Assembly (NCBI GenBank): GCA_013003465.1
Contig: JABDIZ010000122.1
Coordinates: forward strand, 1-8,669
Direction of reading: 5' to 3'
Length of the DNA: 8,669 bases
Origin: Rhodothermaceae bacterium
Lineage (GTDB): Bacteria > Bacteroidota > Rhodothermia > Rhodothermales > Rubricoccaceae
The position numbers and the translations under genes are program-made. Shown piece after piece: positions 1 through 6,134 of the stretch. The notes under the pieces are model-generated. The model was not told the DNA's origin. It was given only the letters and a program-made list of their open reading frames with translations, and did not search any database. How positions within the stretch are numbered: position 1 is the first letter of the stretch; every line of letters begins with the position of its first letter.

Positions 1-1
1 A

Positions 2-1039
2 GCCTTCGCAGCCCCCGAGCGTCCGCCGATGACTACACGGCCCAGCCGTCAGGTCGAGCGGCCCCAACGCGGCCAGGCAGCCCGTCCCGAGCGTTCGGTG
101 CAGCGGGCCCCCCAGCGTCCCGAGCGCGCCCAGCCCCAGCGGGCGGCTCAGCGCACCGAACGCGCTCAGCCACAACGCAGTCAGCGGGCTCCTGAGCGTG
201 CGCCTCAACGTACGGAGCGCGCCCCGCAGCGCACCGAGCGTGCTCCCGCGCGTACGCAGCGCTCTCAGCCGCAGCGTACGCAGCCCCAGCGGGCCCAGCC
301 GCCGCGCTCGACGCCGCAACGTCAGCAGACGCAACGGCCACCTCGTCGGACGGAGCGCTCGACGCCGCAGCGCGACGACCGCCCGCAGACCAACCGCCCG
401 CAGCGCGTGCAGCCTCAGCGTTCAGCTCGGCCCCCGCGGACGCAGCCCCGCCAGCCGGTGACGCGTCAGCCAGAGTCACGCCGTACCCAGCCGCAGCGGT
501 CAGAGACGCGCCGTTCGACTCCGCAGCGCTCGCAAGCTCCGCGCCCTCAGACCCGTCGGCCAGAGCCCCGTCGGCAGGAGACGCAGCGTCCGAGCCCACC
601 ACGTCGCGAGGAAACACGCCGCTCGCAGCCGCAGCGCAACGAGCGCCCGCAGACCCAACGCTCGACGCCACCGCGTCAGCAAACCCAGCGGTCGAGCCCG
701 CCCCGTCAGGAAAGTCGTCGCTCGACGCCTCCCCGGCAGCAGACCCAGCGGTCCTCGCCGCCGCGCCAGGAGAGCCGTCGCTCGCAGCCGCAGCGGACCC
801 AACGGTCACAGCCCCAGCGTCAGGAAAGCCGTCGTTCGACGCCCTCGCGGCAACAGACTCAGCGCTCTTCGCCGCCGCGTCAGCAGACGCAACGCTCACA
901 GCCGCAGCGGACCCAGCGCTCTTCGCCGCCGCGTCAGCAGACCTCCCGTCCGCAGCGCTCCAGCAATAGTCGGTCCCAGCAGCGCCGGAGCTCCAGTTCC
1001 TCGCGCGACGAGCGCCGACGGGGCGACAACAACCTGTAG
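2..1039 (+). CDS. Arg/Gln/Pro/Ser-rich low-complexity repeat protein, probably 5'-truncated by the window edge
   Basis: I do not recognise a family. The first ATG in the window is at 29, giving 336 residues. The frame is open back to base 2, however, and the extra residues (AFAAPERPP) share the composition, so this is probably the C-terminal part of a longer protein. AFA-A also resembles a signal peptidase site, but nothing upstream is visible to test that. The protein is almost entirely R, Q, P, S, T, E and A. I find no Lys, His, Ile, Phe, Tyr, Trp or Cys, and the only Leu is the last residue, so it should be strongly basic and disordered. Residues 50-90 (numbered from the ATG) repeat RTERAPQ- and RTQPQR-like units, and residues 211-309 repeat a decapeptide of the type RSTPPRQQTQ. 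The end is Ser/Arg-rich and then acidic (RDERRRGDNNL). A nucleic-acid, anionic-polymer or cell-wall-binding tail would fit, but that is inference. A terminator-like hairpin follows. Confidence 0.7.
   Translation, partial: AFAAPERPPMTTRPSRQVERPQRGQAARPERSVQRAPQRPERAQPQRAAQRTERAQPQRSQRAPERAPQRTERAPQRTERAPARTQRSQPQRTQPQRAQPPRSTPQRQQTQRPPRRTERSTPQRDDRPQTNRPQRVQPQRSARPPRTQPRQPVTRQPESRRTQPQRSETRRSTPQRSQAPRPQTRRPEPRRQETQRPSPPRREETRRSQPQRNERPQTQRSTPPRQQTQRSSPPRQESRRSTPPRQQTQRSSPPRQESRRSQPQRTQRSQPQRQESRRSTPSRQQTQRSSPPRQQTQRSQPQRTQRSSPPRQQTSRPQRSSNSRSQQRRSSSSSRDERRRGDNNL
659..955 (+). repeat. Coding tandem repeats, decapeptide (30 bp) units with a 60-bp higher-order period
   Basis: Residues 211-309 of the repeat protein consist of units RS(S/T)PPRQ(Q/E)(T/S)(Q/R), interrupted by shorter RSQPQRTQ units. 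The 60-bp blocks 659-718 and 719-778 encode the same 20 residues. They differ at 12 bases in 10 codons, all synonymous, including an AGC/TCG serine switch. By contrast, a 29-base stretch at 860-888 recurs exactly at 914-942, offset by 54 bp. The array therefore mixes old and recent duplications, all in frame. Confidence 0.85.
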
Positions 1040-1072
1040 GCTCCTCCTGCTTTTAGTCTGACGATGAGCCGG

Positions 1073-1100
1073 AAGGCCCGCTGCCCCGGTGGCGGGCCTT
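1073..1100 (+). terminator. Rho-independent-like terminator hairpin after the repeat protein
   Basis: AAGGCCCGC (1073-1081) pairs perfectly with GCGGGCCTT (1092-1100), a 9-bp GC-rich stem around a 10-base loop. It begins 34 bases after the stop codon at 1037-1039. The right arm ends in TT but no long T tract follows. It is therefore either an atypical intrinsic terminator or an mRNA 3'-end stabiliser. It also separates the repeat gene from the barrel gene at 1133. Confidence 0.6.
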
Positions 1101-1132
1101 CGCTGTATCCCTTCGTATAGCTCCTTCTCGCC

Positions 1133-2338
1133 ATGCGTCTCGTTTCTATTCTCGCGCTCGCCGTTTTGCTCGCCAGTGCGCTGCACGCGCAGACGGCGGA
1201 AGACCTCTATCTGCTCGGGCGGCGCGCTCCGGCCGTGGGAGCGCGCATGATGGCGATGGGCGGCGCCTCCGTCGCTGGTCTCGGCGATTGGACGGCTGCC
1301 TACGCCAACCCGGCTGGACTCGCCTATCTCCGGAGCGCCCAGGCGACGGCCTCCGGTCACGCCTTCGCGCAGGACAACAACGTATTTGGAGGCTTCGAGT
1401 CCGATACGGAAGGCCTGACGCTCGGGACGGCAGGCTATGCCGCCGCGCTGCCGGTTGTGCGTGGTTCGCTCGCCTTTGGCGGTGGGTACCGCGAGACGGC
1501 TGTGTATGCCCAGCGCGTTGTCCCCGGCCCATTCGGCGGGCCGACGGCGTCGATGGCGGGGTGGAAGGGCGAAGTCGCGCTCGATGGCGCAGCCGCACTT
1601 ACGCCGCGCCTGATGGGCGGCCTTTCGATCAGTGCTCCCATTGGACAGTACACGATAGAGAACGTAGACGGAGTGATTGAGGACAGACCTAGCGGGCCAC
1701 TAGATCAAGAGATGCGCGATGCCACGCTGGCTGGAGTGCGGGCACGCGGCGGGCTTTCGGCTGTTCTCGGACACGGCGTTCGGTTAGGCCTCACCGTCGA
1801 AACACCGACCTATCTACGGATCGAGGAATCAGGCGTAGAGGCGGTGGGCGGAGAAGGGAGTGCCGTCACGCCGTTCGAGCGGACGGTCGAGATGGTGACG
1901 CCGTGGCGCGTGGCGGCGGGCTTTCTCGCCGGAGGCCCCGGCGTTCTTGTGAGTGCCGATGTAGAGGTGGTGGACTGGTCACAGGCGCGTTTCGACGCCA
2001 ACGGCGATCCGGATCTGATTCGGGAGAATGCCTTCGCTGAGGTGGCTTATCGGACGGTGCTCAACTCGCGCGTGGGTGCGGAAGCGTACTTCGGCGCGCT
2101 CGCCCTCCGTGTCGGCGCCGCCTTCCAGCCCGATCCGCGCTTTGATGGGCCGACGCCCGACCGCATCCGACAGACTTACGCCGCAGGCCTGGGCGTGCGG
2201 GTTACGGAGCAGGCTCGGCTCGATGTGGCCTTCATCCACACCCGCGATGCCGATCGCCCGTTCATCGGTCGCCTCGACTTCATTGATGCCGAGACCGTGC
2301 GGAACGCTCTCCAGCTTGGTCTCGATATGCGCTTCTAG
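1133..2338 (+). CDS. Outer-membrane beta-barrel protein, PorV/OmpP1(FadL)-like
   Basis: This 401-residue exported protein has a clear Sec signal peptide: MRLV, a hydrophobic core, then ALHAQ at about residue 20. After cleavage comes a segment typical of PorV/OmpP1-type barrels: GARMMAMGGASVAGLGD (36-52), then AYANPAGLAYL (56-66). In this group the conserved N-P-A-G-L follows the first strand. Alternating amphipathic strands run through the rest. TPWRVAAGFL (256-265) and VSADVEVVDWSQARF (273-287) match the late barrel strands of that superfamily. The last residues, LQLGLDMRF, end in Phe, the classical signal for recognition by the BAM complex. The start is supported by the signal peptide; no Shine-Dalgarno motif precedes it. 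In this lineage relatives act as type IX secretion accessory barrels or hydrophobic-compound porins, and the sequence does not decide between these. The gene stands alone and converges on the minus-strand permease with 9 bases between stops. Confidence 0.82.
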   Translation: MRLVSILALAVLLASALHAQTAEDLYLLGRRAPAVGARMMAMGGASVAGLGDWTAAYANPAGLAYLRSAQATASGHAFAQDNNVFGGFESDTEGLTLGTAGYAAALPVVRGSLAFGGGYRETAVYAQRVVPGPFGGPTASMAGWKGEVALDGAAALTPRLMGGLSISAPIGQYTIENVDGVIEDRPSGPLDQEMRDATLAGVRARGGLSAVLGHGVRLGLTVETPTYLRIEESGVEAVGGEGSAVTPFERTVEMVTPWRVAAGFLAGGPGVLVSADVEVVDWSQARFDANGDPDLIRENAFAEVAYRTVLNSRVGAEAYFGALALRVGAAFQPDPRFDGPTPDRIRQTYAAGLGVRVTEQARLDVAFIHTRDADRPFIGRLDFIDAETVRNALQLGLDMRF

Positions 2339-2347
2339 TCCGCTCGC

Positions 2348-3922
2348 TCAGAACGTTGCGGGGGCGGGTACCGGTTCGAGGCCGAGCGGCTGCACTGGGA
2401 CGGAGCGCGTTCGCGTCTGCTTCACCAGACGGGCGATGCCTGCACCCATGAGTAAGAGGCCGAGCGTGGCCTGGGTCGCGAGGGCCGGAGAGGCAAACGT
2501 CAGGGTTTGCAGCACCAGCACCCCCACTGCGGCCGGGATCGAGACGACGAGCGGGAGGAAGCGCTCGCCTGCACTGAACCGATCCGCCTGACGGGCGAAT
2601 GGCGGGCGACGCTGCATCAGCGCGTAGAGGCGCGTGAACAGCGCTACGACGGCAAACCAGAAGCTCGCCTGGACGACGGCGTGGAGAATCGGCATCCACA
2701 TCGTGAGGACGAGCGCGATGGCGCCGTGGAGCGGTAGCAGCACGCGATAGACCAAGGCCTGCTGGGCACCGAGTTGGAGCAGGCGAGGACGCGCATCCGG
2801 CAGCGTATCGAAGAGCCAGGCCGCTTCGGCGTGGTCCGAGAACTGAAGCGTCTGCACGAGCGTCTGGCCGCAGAAGAGCAGCAAGACGAGGAGCGAGAGG
2901 TGGAGCCGCGTCTCGGGGAAGGCGAGCACGTTTTCCGCGCCGTAGTAGAAGAGGTCACCGAGGCCGCCGACCCACCACGCGAAGAGGGCGAGCCCGAGGG
3001 GGAGCAAGGCCGCTGGCCACAGGCGCCCACGCACGAGCCGGTCGTCGCGGAAGGCGGAGAGGGCAAAGCCGTAGGCCGCGCGCGTGGTCGGCCGACGGAC
3101 GAGCATCCGTTCAGGGAGCGAGAGGACGCGCCGGGCGCGGGCCCGGCTCTCATCCGACCGGGCGCCATCGGCGAGGCGGCTGAGCAGCCGGAAGTAGCGA
3201 TGGGGGAAATACACAGCGAAGGCGCCCAGCATCACGCCCATGCTGCCGAGGAGCAGGGCCAGCCCGAGCGTTGGACGCCCGGCGAAGCCATCGGCGATCC
3301 AGGCGGCGGGCCACCACGGCGCCTGCACGCCGCCTTCTTGCGAGCCGATCCACTGGTAGCCGAAGACGAGCACCGCGATGAGGAGCGTGCGTGTCGCACT
3401 CAGCACGGGCTTGAGCGCGCGGTAGGGCAACACGAGCGTGAGCGTCCACAGGAAGGCCGTCGTCAGGGCGGCCGTCCAGAGAATACTCAGGGCCACGAGG
3501 CCGCTCACGGTCAGCCCGGCTTCTACCCCATGCGCCAGGGCCAACCGCGCGCCGATAGGGGCGACGACGGACACTGCCACGAGCCCGATGTAGAGGCCGA
3601 TGCCGATGAGCCGGGCACTATACTGCGCCCCTTCGCTCGCCGGGAGCGTCGTGAGCCAGGCGTTGTCTTTGGGGCGGCCCATCAGTTCGTCGTAGGAGCC
3701 CGCGATGCCGAAAGCGGCGAGCACGAGGCCGAATGACCCTGCCACGAAGAGGACGTGCTCCGGTGATGAGGTACCCAGCGAGAGCGCCAACACAAGGCCC
3801 GAGAAGCCGTAGGCAATTACCGTCAGCATCGCCCGCGAGGCGCTGGTGCGTCCCGTCTTCGGGTGCCGCAACTCTAGCTTGAGTTGCGCGGCGACGAGCG
3901 TGCGGACGGCATGTGGGCTCAC
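2348..3922 (-). CDS. Polytopic membrane protein, ABC-2-type exporter permease-like
   Basis: The protein has 524 residues and about 11-12 predicted membrane segments, roughly at 31-50, 56-76, 104-124, 134-164 (possibly two), 179-192, 217-237, 302-320, 340-358, 388-410, 415-432, 454-475 and 478-498. A basic cytoplasmic stretch lies at about 241-300, and there is no ATPase motif. The motif DNAWLTTLP (86-94), just before a membrane helix, is echoed by AEAAWLFDTLP (365-375), suggesting two related halves. Similar Asp/Trp-Leu-Pro motifs occur in ABC-2-type exporter permeases, which is the basis of this call; the substrate is unknown. The start is GTG, 12 bases after the mltG stop on the same strand, so the two are very likely co-transcribed. 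No upstream start is possible without running into mltG. A nucleotide-binding partner would normally be adjacent but is absent here: the next gene downstream is the convergent barrel gene. Alternative: a lineage-specific membrane protein unrelated to transport. Confidence 0.7.
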   Translation of the reverse strand: MSPHAVRTLVAAQLKLELRHPKTGRTSASRAMLTVIAYGFSGLVLALSLGTSSPEHVLFVAGSFGLVLAAFGIAGSYDELMGRPKDNAWLTTLPASEGAQYSARLIGIGLYIGLVAVSVVAPIGARLALAHGVEAGLTVSGLVALSILWTAALTTAFLWTLTLVLPYRALKPVLSATRTLLIAVLVFGYQWIGSQEGGVQAPWWPAAWIADGFAGRPTLGLALLLGSMGVMLGAFAVYFPHRYFRLLSRLADGARSDESRARARRVLSLPERMLVRRPTTRAAYGFALSAFRDDRLVRGRLWPAALLPLGLALFAWWVGGLGDLFYYGAENVLAFPETRLHLSLLVLLLFCGQTLVQTLQFSDHAEAAWLFDTLPDARPRLLQLGAQQALVYRVLLPLHGAIALVLTMWMPILHAVVQASFWFAVVALFTRLYALMQRRPPFARQADRFSAGERFLPLVVSIPAAVGVLVLQTLTFASPALATQATLGLLLMGAGIARLVKQTRTRSVPVQPLGLEPVPAPATF

Positions 3923-3934
3923 AAAAACGTACGG

Positions 3935-5038
3935 TCAGAGGGTGACGGATTCACGAGCGCGGCGGAGAGAGTCCTGCCGCAGCGAGTCTTCGCGCTGTTG
4001 CCGGATGCGGACTTGCTCCGAGAGCCAGGCGCTCCAGGCGTCAGCGGAGGCGTTGTGATCGCGAAGTGTGCGGCTGAAGCGGTGGCGCCCCGTGCCCCCC
4101 GGTTCTGCCACAAAGTAGAGGAAATCGTGGTCTTCGGCGTTGAGCACGGCGTCGATGGATGACTCCGAGGGGTTAGTGACGGGGCCCGGCGGGAGGCCAT
4201 CGTTCGTGTAGGTGTTGTAGGGGTGGGCGAAGCGGTAGTCGTCGCGGAGGAGGCGGCGCATTGGCCCTCCATCGGCCTGCATGAGCGCATACTGCACCGT
4301 TGGGTCGGCCTGGAGGCGCATGCGTCCGGCGTTCGTGCGGCCGAGCAGCCGGTTGAGGTAGACGCCCGCAATCCGGGGACGCTCCTCCGGGACGCGCGCC
4401 TCCCATTCCACGATGGAAGCCAGCGTGATGACCTCATCGGGAGTAAGGCCGAGGGCCTCGGCCTGCGCCTCGCGCTCGTCGGTCCAGAAGCGGTCGTACC
4501 AGGCGTGAATGCGGCGGAGGGCTGTCTCGGCGTCCGTCGTCCAGAAGATGTCGAACGAGTTGGCCCGCATGTGGCCGAAGAGGTGCAGCGTGTCCGTGCC
4601 GAGGTCGGCTGCGAGCGCCGGATCGCGGAGGGCTTGCCTGACGGCGGCCGAGTCGGTGCCGAGGTCGCGGCGCAGCACGGCGGCGAGGACCTCGGGGCGC
4701 GTGCCCGGCGGAATCGTGACGCGGATGGGGTCCTGAAGGCCTTTGCGAATTTTGTCGAGCAGGTCCCAGTTGCTCGCCCCGGCCTCGAAGGCGTAGTGGC
4801 CCGGCTTGACCTGGCGCCGCCACCCCGTCAGCGTGCCGAACGTCGTAAGCGAGGTGCGTGAGTCAACCAGCCCCTCGTACTCCATCAACTCCACCGTGGC
4901 ATCAAACGAGGTACCGGGTGGGATCCGGACGCTCCGCGTTCCCTCGAAGTCCGGCGTGTTCGGCGCGAACGCGAGCCAGGCTCCGAGGGCGAGTCCGAGG
5001 GCACCGAGAGTCACGAGGGCGAGAAGGAGTTTGCGCAT
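3935..5038 (-). CDS. mltG: Endolytic peptidoglycan transglycosylase MltG (YceG family)
   Basis: MltG cleaves nascent glycan strands at the periplasmic face of the inner membrane and so helps set strand length. The 367 residues fit the family. An uncleaved N-terminal anchor lies at about 3-24. A LysM-like region follows, with IPPG (39-42), VKPGHYAFEAG (78-88) and IPPG (109-112). The catalytic domain contains LASIVEWEARVPEERP (206-221), and Glu211 is the likely catalytic acid by comparison with the E. coli enzyme. Further hallmarks are VYLNRL (226-231), LQADPTVQYAL (242-252), YNTYTNDGLPPGPVTNP (274-290) and DHDFLYFV (303-310). The segment where the family usually has E-G-x-L-F-P-D-T-Y reads LFGHMRANSFDIFW (153-166), which is divergent. 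A charged C-terminal tail (343-362) contains two DSLR repeats. The ATG at 5036-5038 directly precedes the MRKLLL anchor. queF ends 152 bases upstream; that gap holds no gene or clear promoter that I can identify. The permease follows after 12 bases. Confidence 0.95.
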   Translation of the reverse strand: MRKLLLALVTLGALGLALGAWLAFAPNTPDFEGTRSVRIPPGTSFDATVELMEYEGLVDSRTSLTTFGTLTGWRRQVKPGHYAFEAGASNWDLLDKIRKGLQDPIRVTIPPGTRPEVLAAVLRRDLGTDSAAVRQALRDPALAADLGTDTLHLFGHMRANSFDIFWTTDAETALRRIHAWYDRFWTDEREAQAEALGLTPDEVITLASIVEWEARVPEERPRIAGVYLNRLLGRTNAGRMRLQADPTVQYALMQADGGPMRRLLRDDYRFAHPYNTYTNDGLPPGPVTNPSESSIDAVLNAEDHDFLYFVAEPGGTGRHRFSRTLRDHNASADAWSAWLSEQVRIRQQREDSLRQDSLRRARESVTL

Positions 5039-5190
5039 GAGGGCGAAGAGAACGCGGTTCGGTCAGAAACTGGACCGGGGAGGAAACAGGCCGAGTATAG
5101 GCGTCGGAAATGTCTACGGACGCAGCAATTTCGTTCACCTCGTGTCAACGGGAGACCGCAGGCGTCCCATGCCGGGCATGATACAGGGGC

Positions 5191-5721
5191 TTACCGCTGT
5201 GCGCGGCTGTCCACTGTGCAGGTCGTGTTGATGCCGCCGCGCACATTGTAGACCGTCGTCACGACGAGGTATTCCGGAGCGCCGAGGTGACGATGCAGGT
5301 CCTCGTACACCAAGGCGGTGATGTCTTCCTGCGCCGCCCCGATGTGCCGCCACGAGAGGAGGTAGTACTTCAGGCTCTTCAGCTCCAGCAGCCAGGCGCC
5401 CGGCACATACTCGATGCGGACGGTCCCGAAGTCGGGCAAGCCCGAGAAGGGGCAGAGCGCACTGAACTCGCCCTGCTCCGTTTCATACACGACGACCTGC
5501 CGCGCCTCGTGCTCGTAAGGCAGGCGCTGGATCTCGTGCTGGCGCGTCTCGGGCGGAAGGAACAGCGCCACGCGGCCCTCTGGCCGGATGCCGTGGCGCG
5601 CCATGTGCTCCAGCGAGAGCTGCGTGTGGCGGAGCGACTCCTCGTGCAGGGCCCGGAGTGAAGCCTCGGCTGAGGGGGTGGCAGAGCCGTTCGGAGGAGA
5701 CGGGTCAGAGAGGTCAGGCAT
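5191..5721 (-). CDS. queF: NADPH-dependent 7-cyano-7-deazaguanine (preQ0) reductase QueF
   Basis: QueF reduces the nitrile of preQ0 to preQ1 in queuosine biosynthesis, supplying the base later inserted at tRNA position 34. Starting at the ATG at 5719-5721, the protein has 176 residues and is the single-domain (type I, B. subtilis-like) form. CPFSGLPDFGT (90-100) carries Cys90, which forms the thioimide with substrate, and Asp97, equivalent to Cys55 and Asp62 of the B. subtilis enzyme. LELKSLKYYLLSWR (112-125) is the QueF NADPH-binding motif, QEDI (131-134) holds the substrate-binding Glu132, and NVRGGI (159-164) matches the C-terminal family motif. The N-terminal part is about 35 residues longer than in B. 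subtilis and the first 20 residues are low complexity, so a later start (for example Met40) is possible. A GTG at 5826 would add 35 poorly coding residues, and I do not favour it. The gene lies in a minus-strand run downstream of tsaD and a small membrane protein. No preQ1 riboswitch is visible. Confidence 0.93.
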   Translation of the reverse strand: MPDLSDPSPPNGSATPSAEASLRALHEESLRHTQLSLEHMARHGIRPEGRVALFLPPETRQHEIQRLPYEHEARQVVVYETEQGEFSALCPFSGLPDFGTVRIEYVPGAWLLELKSLKYYLLSWRHIGAAQEDITALVYEDLHRHLGAPEYLVVTTVYNVRGGINTTCTVDSRAQR

Positions 5722-5827
5722 CGCGGCGCGCCGTGGTGGGACAGCGACTGAATACGATCCGCGCCGGGTTGAGTTCGCGGCCCAGGCGACCGGGCCGACG
5801 CAATCTCCGCGAAGAGCCGAGGGCACC

Positions 5828-5989
5828 TCAGCCCGCGATCGCGGCGAACTGGAGAGTCAGGCCGAGGATCACGACGCTCGTCACCAGCACCGCCAGAACG
5901 AAGACGCCGGGCTGCGTACGATCTGCCGGGACGAAGAAACGGCTGAAGAGGCGAGCCCGGTTAAGCCGGGGAATGGAGTGAAACGACAT
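5828..5989 (-). CDS. Small single-pass membrane protein (53 aa), unknown function
   Basis: This short ORF lies between tsaD and queF on their strand. It encodes MSFHSIPRLNRARLFSRFF, then a Pro/Asp/Arg stretch, then a hydrophobic segment at about residues 28-52 (FVLAVLVTSVVILGLTLQF). The Arg-rich N-terminus predicts an N-in, C-out inner-membrane topology by the positive-inside rule. Of its 52 codons after the start, 42 end in G or C (about 81%), as expected for a coding frame in this genome. It starts 145 bases after the tsaD stop and ends 106 bases before the queF ATG. I recognise no family. No RBS is seen, but neighbouring genes lack one as well. Possible roles include a small partner of a membrane enzyme or an assembly factor, but nothing in the sequence decides this. 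The main alternative is a chance hydrophobic ORF. Confidence 0.6.
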   Translation of the reverse strand: MSFHSIPRLNRARLFSRFFVPADRTQPGVFVLAVLVTSVVILGLTLQFAAIAG

Positions 5990-6134
5990 CGGACGATGTG
6001 GCAGGAGAGAAGGGCTTCACGCAGTCTTCCCAAAGCCGTGCCAACGGCCCGCTTGGTCAGCATGACAGGCCGAGAATCCGGAGTTTCCTCAGCGACTCTG
6101 CCAATCCAGGTACGTTCGCCTCGGGTATGCTGCG

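Noticed and set aside
33..899. Long minus-strand ORF (288 codons) opposite the repeat protein
   Set aside because: It is a mirror of the repeat array: the regular GC-rich codons of the Arg/Gln/Pro frame leave the opposite strand free of stops. Its Ala/Ser/Gly product has no domain, and the plus frame shows synonymous conservation between repeats.
659..955. Possible CRISPR array
   Set aside because: The repeats are in-frame coding units with no unique spacers of constant length, and the units vary only at codon level.
2774..3736. 320-codon plus-strand ORF opposite the permease
   Set aside because: It is Glu/Arg/Gly-rich antisense to a clear multi-pass membrane protein and has no domain or plausible start.
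4223..4861. 212-codon plus-strand ORF opposite mltG
   Set aside because: It is antisense to a confidently identified gene and has no recognisable motif.
5143..5148. TTGACA on the minus strand upstream of mltG as a -35 element
   Set aside because: No -10 element lies at 16-18 bases. The nearest TATACT is far too distant.
5168..5180. 13-base palindrome CATGCCGGGCATG just downstream of queF
   Set aside because: It is too short for a confident operator and its stem is too weak for a terminator. It occurs only once.
5778..5797. Hairpin CGGCCC / GGGCCG between the small ORF and queF
   Set aside because: It has only a 6-bp stem with an 8-base loop and no T tract on either strand, which is common by chance at this GC content.
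5722..5827. preQ1 riboswitch or N-terminal extension of queF from the GTG at 5824-5826
   Set aside because: No A-rich preQ1-I aptamer tail or pseudoknot pattern is visible. The extension would add 35 residues with weak codon bias and no family counterpart. The GTG does lie one base after the small ORF's stop, so coupling is not fully excluded.
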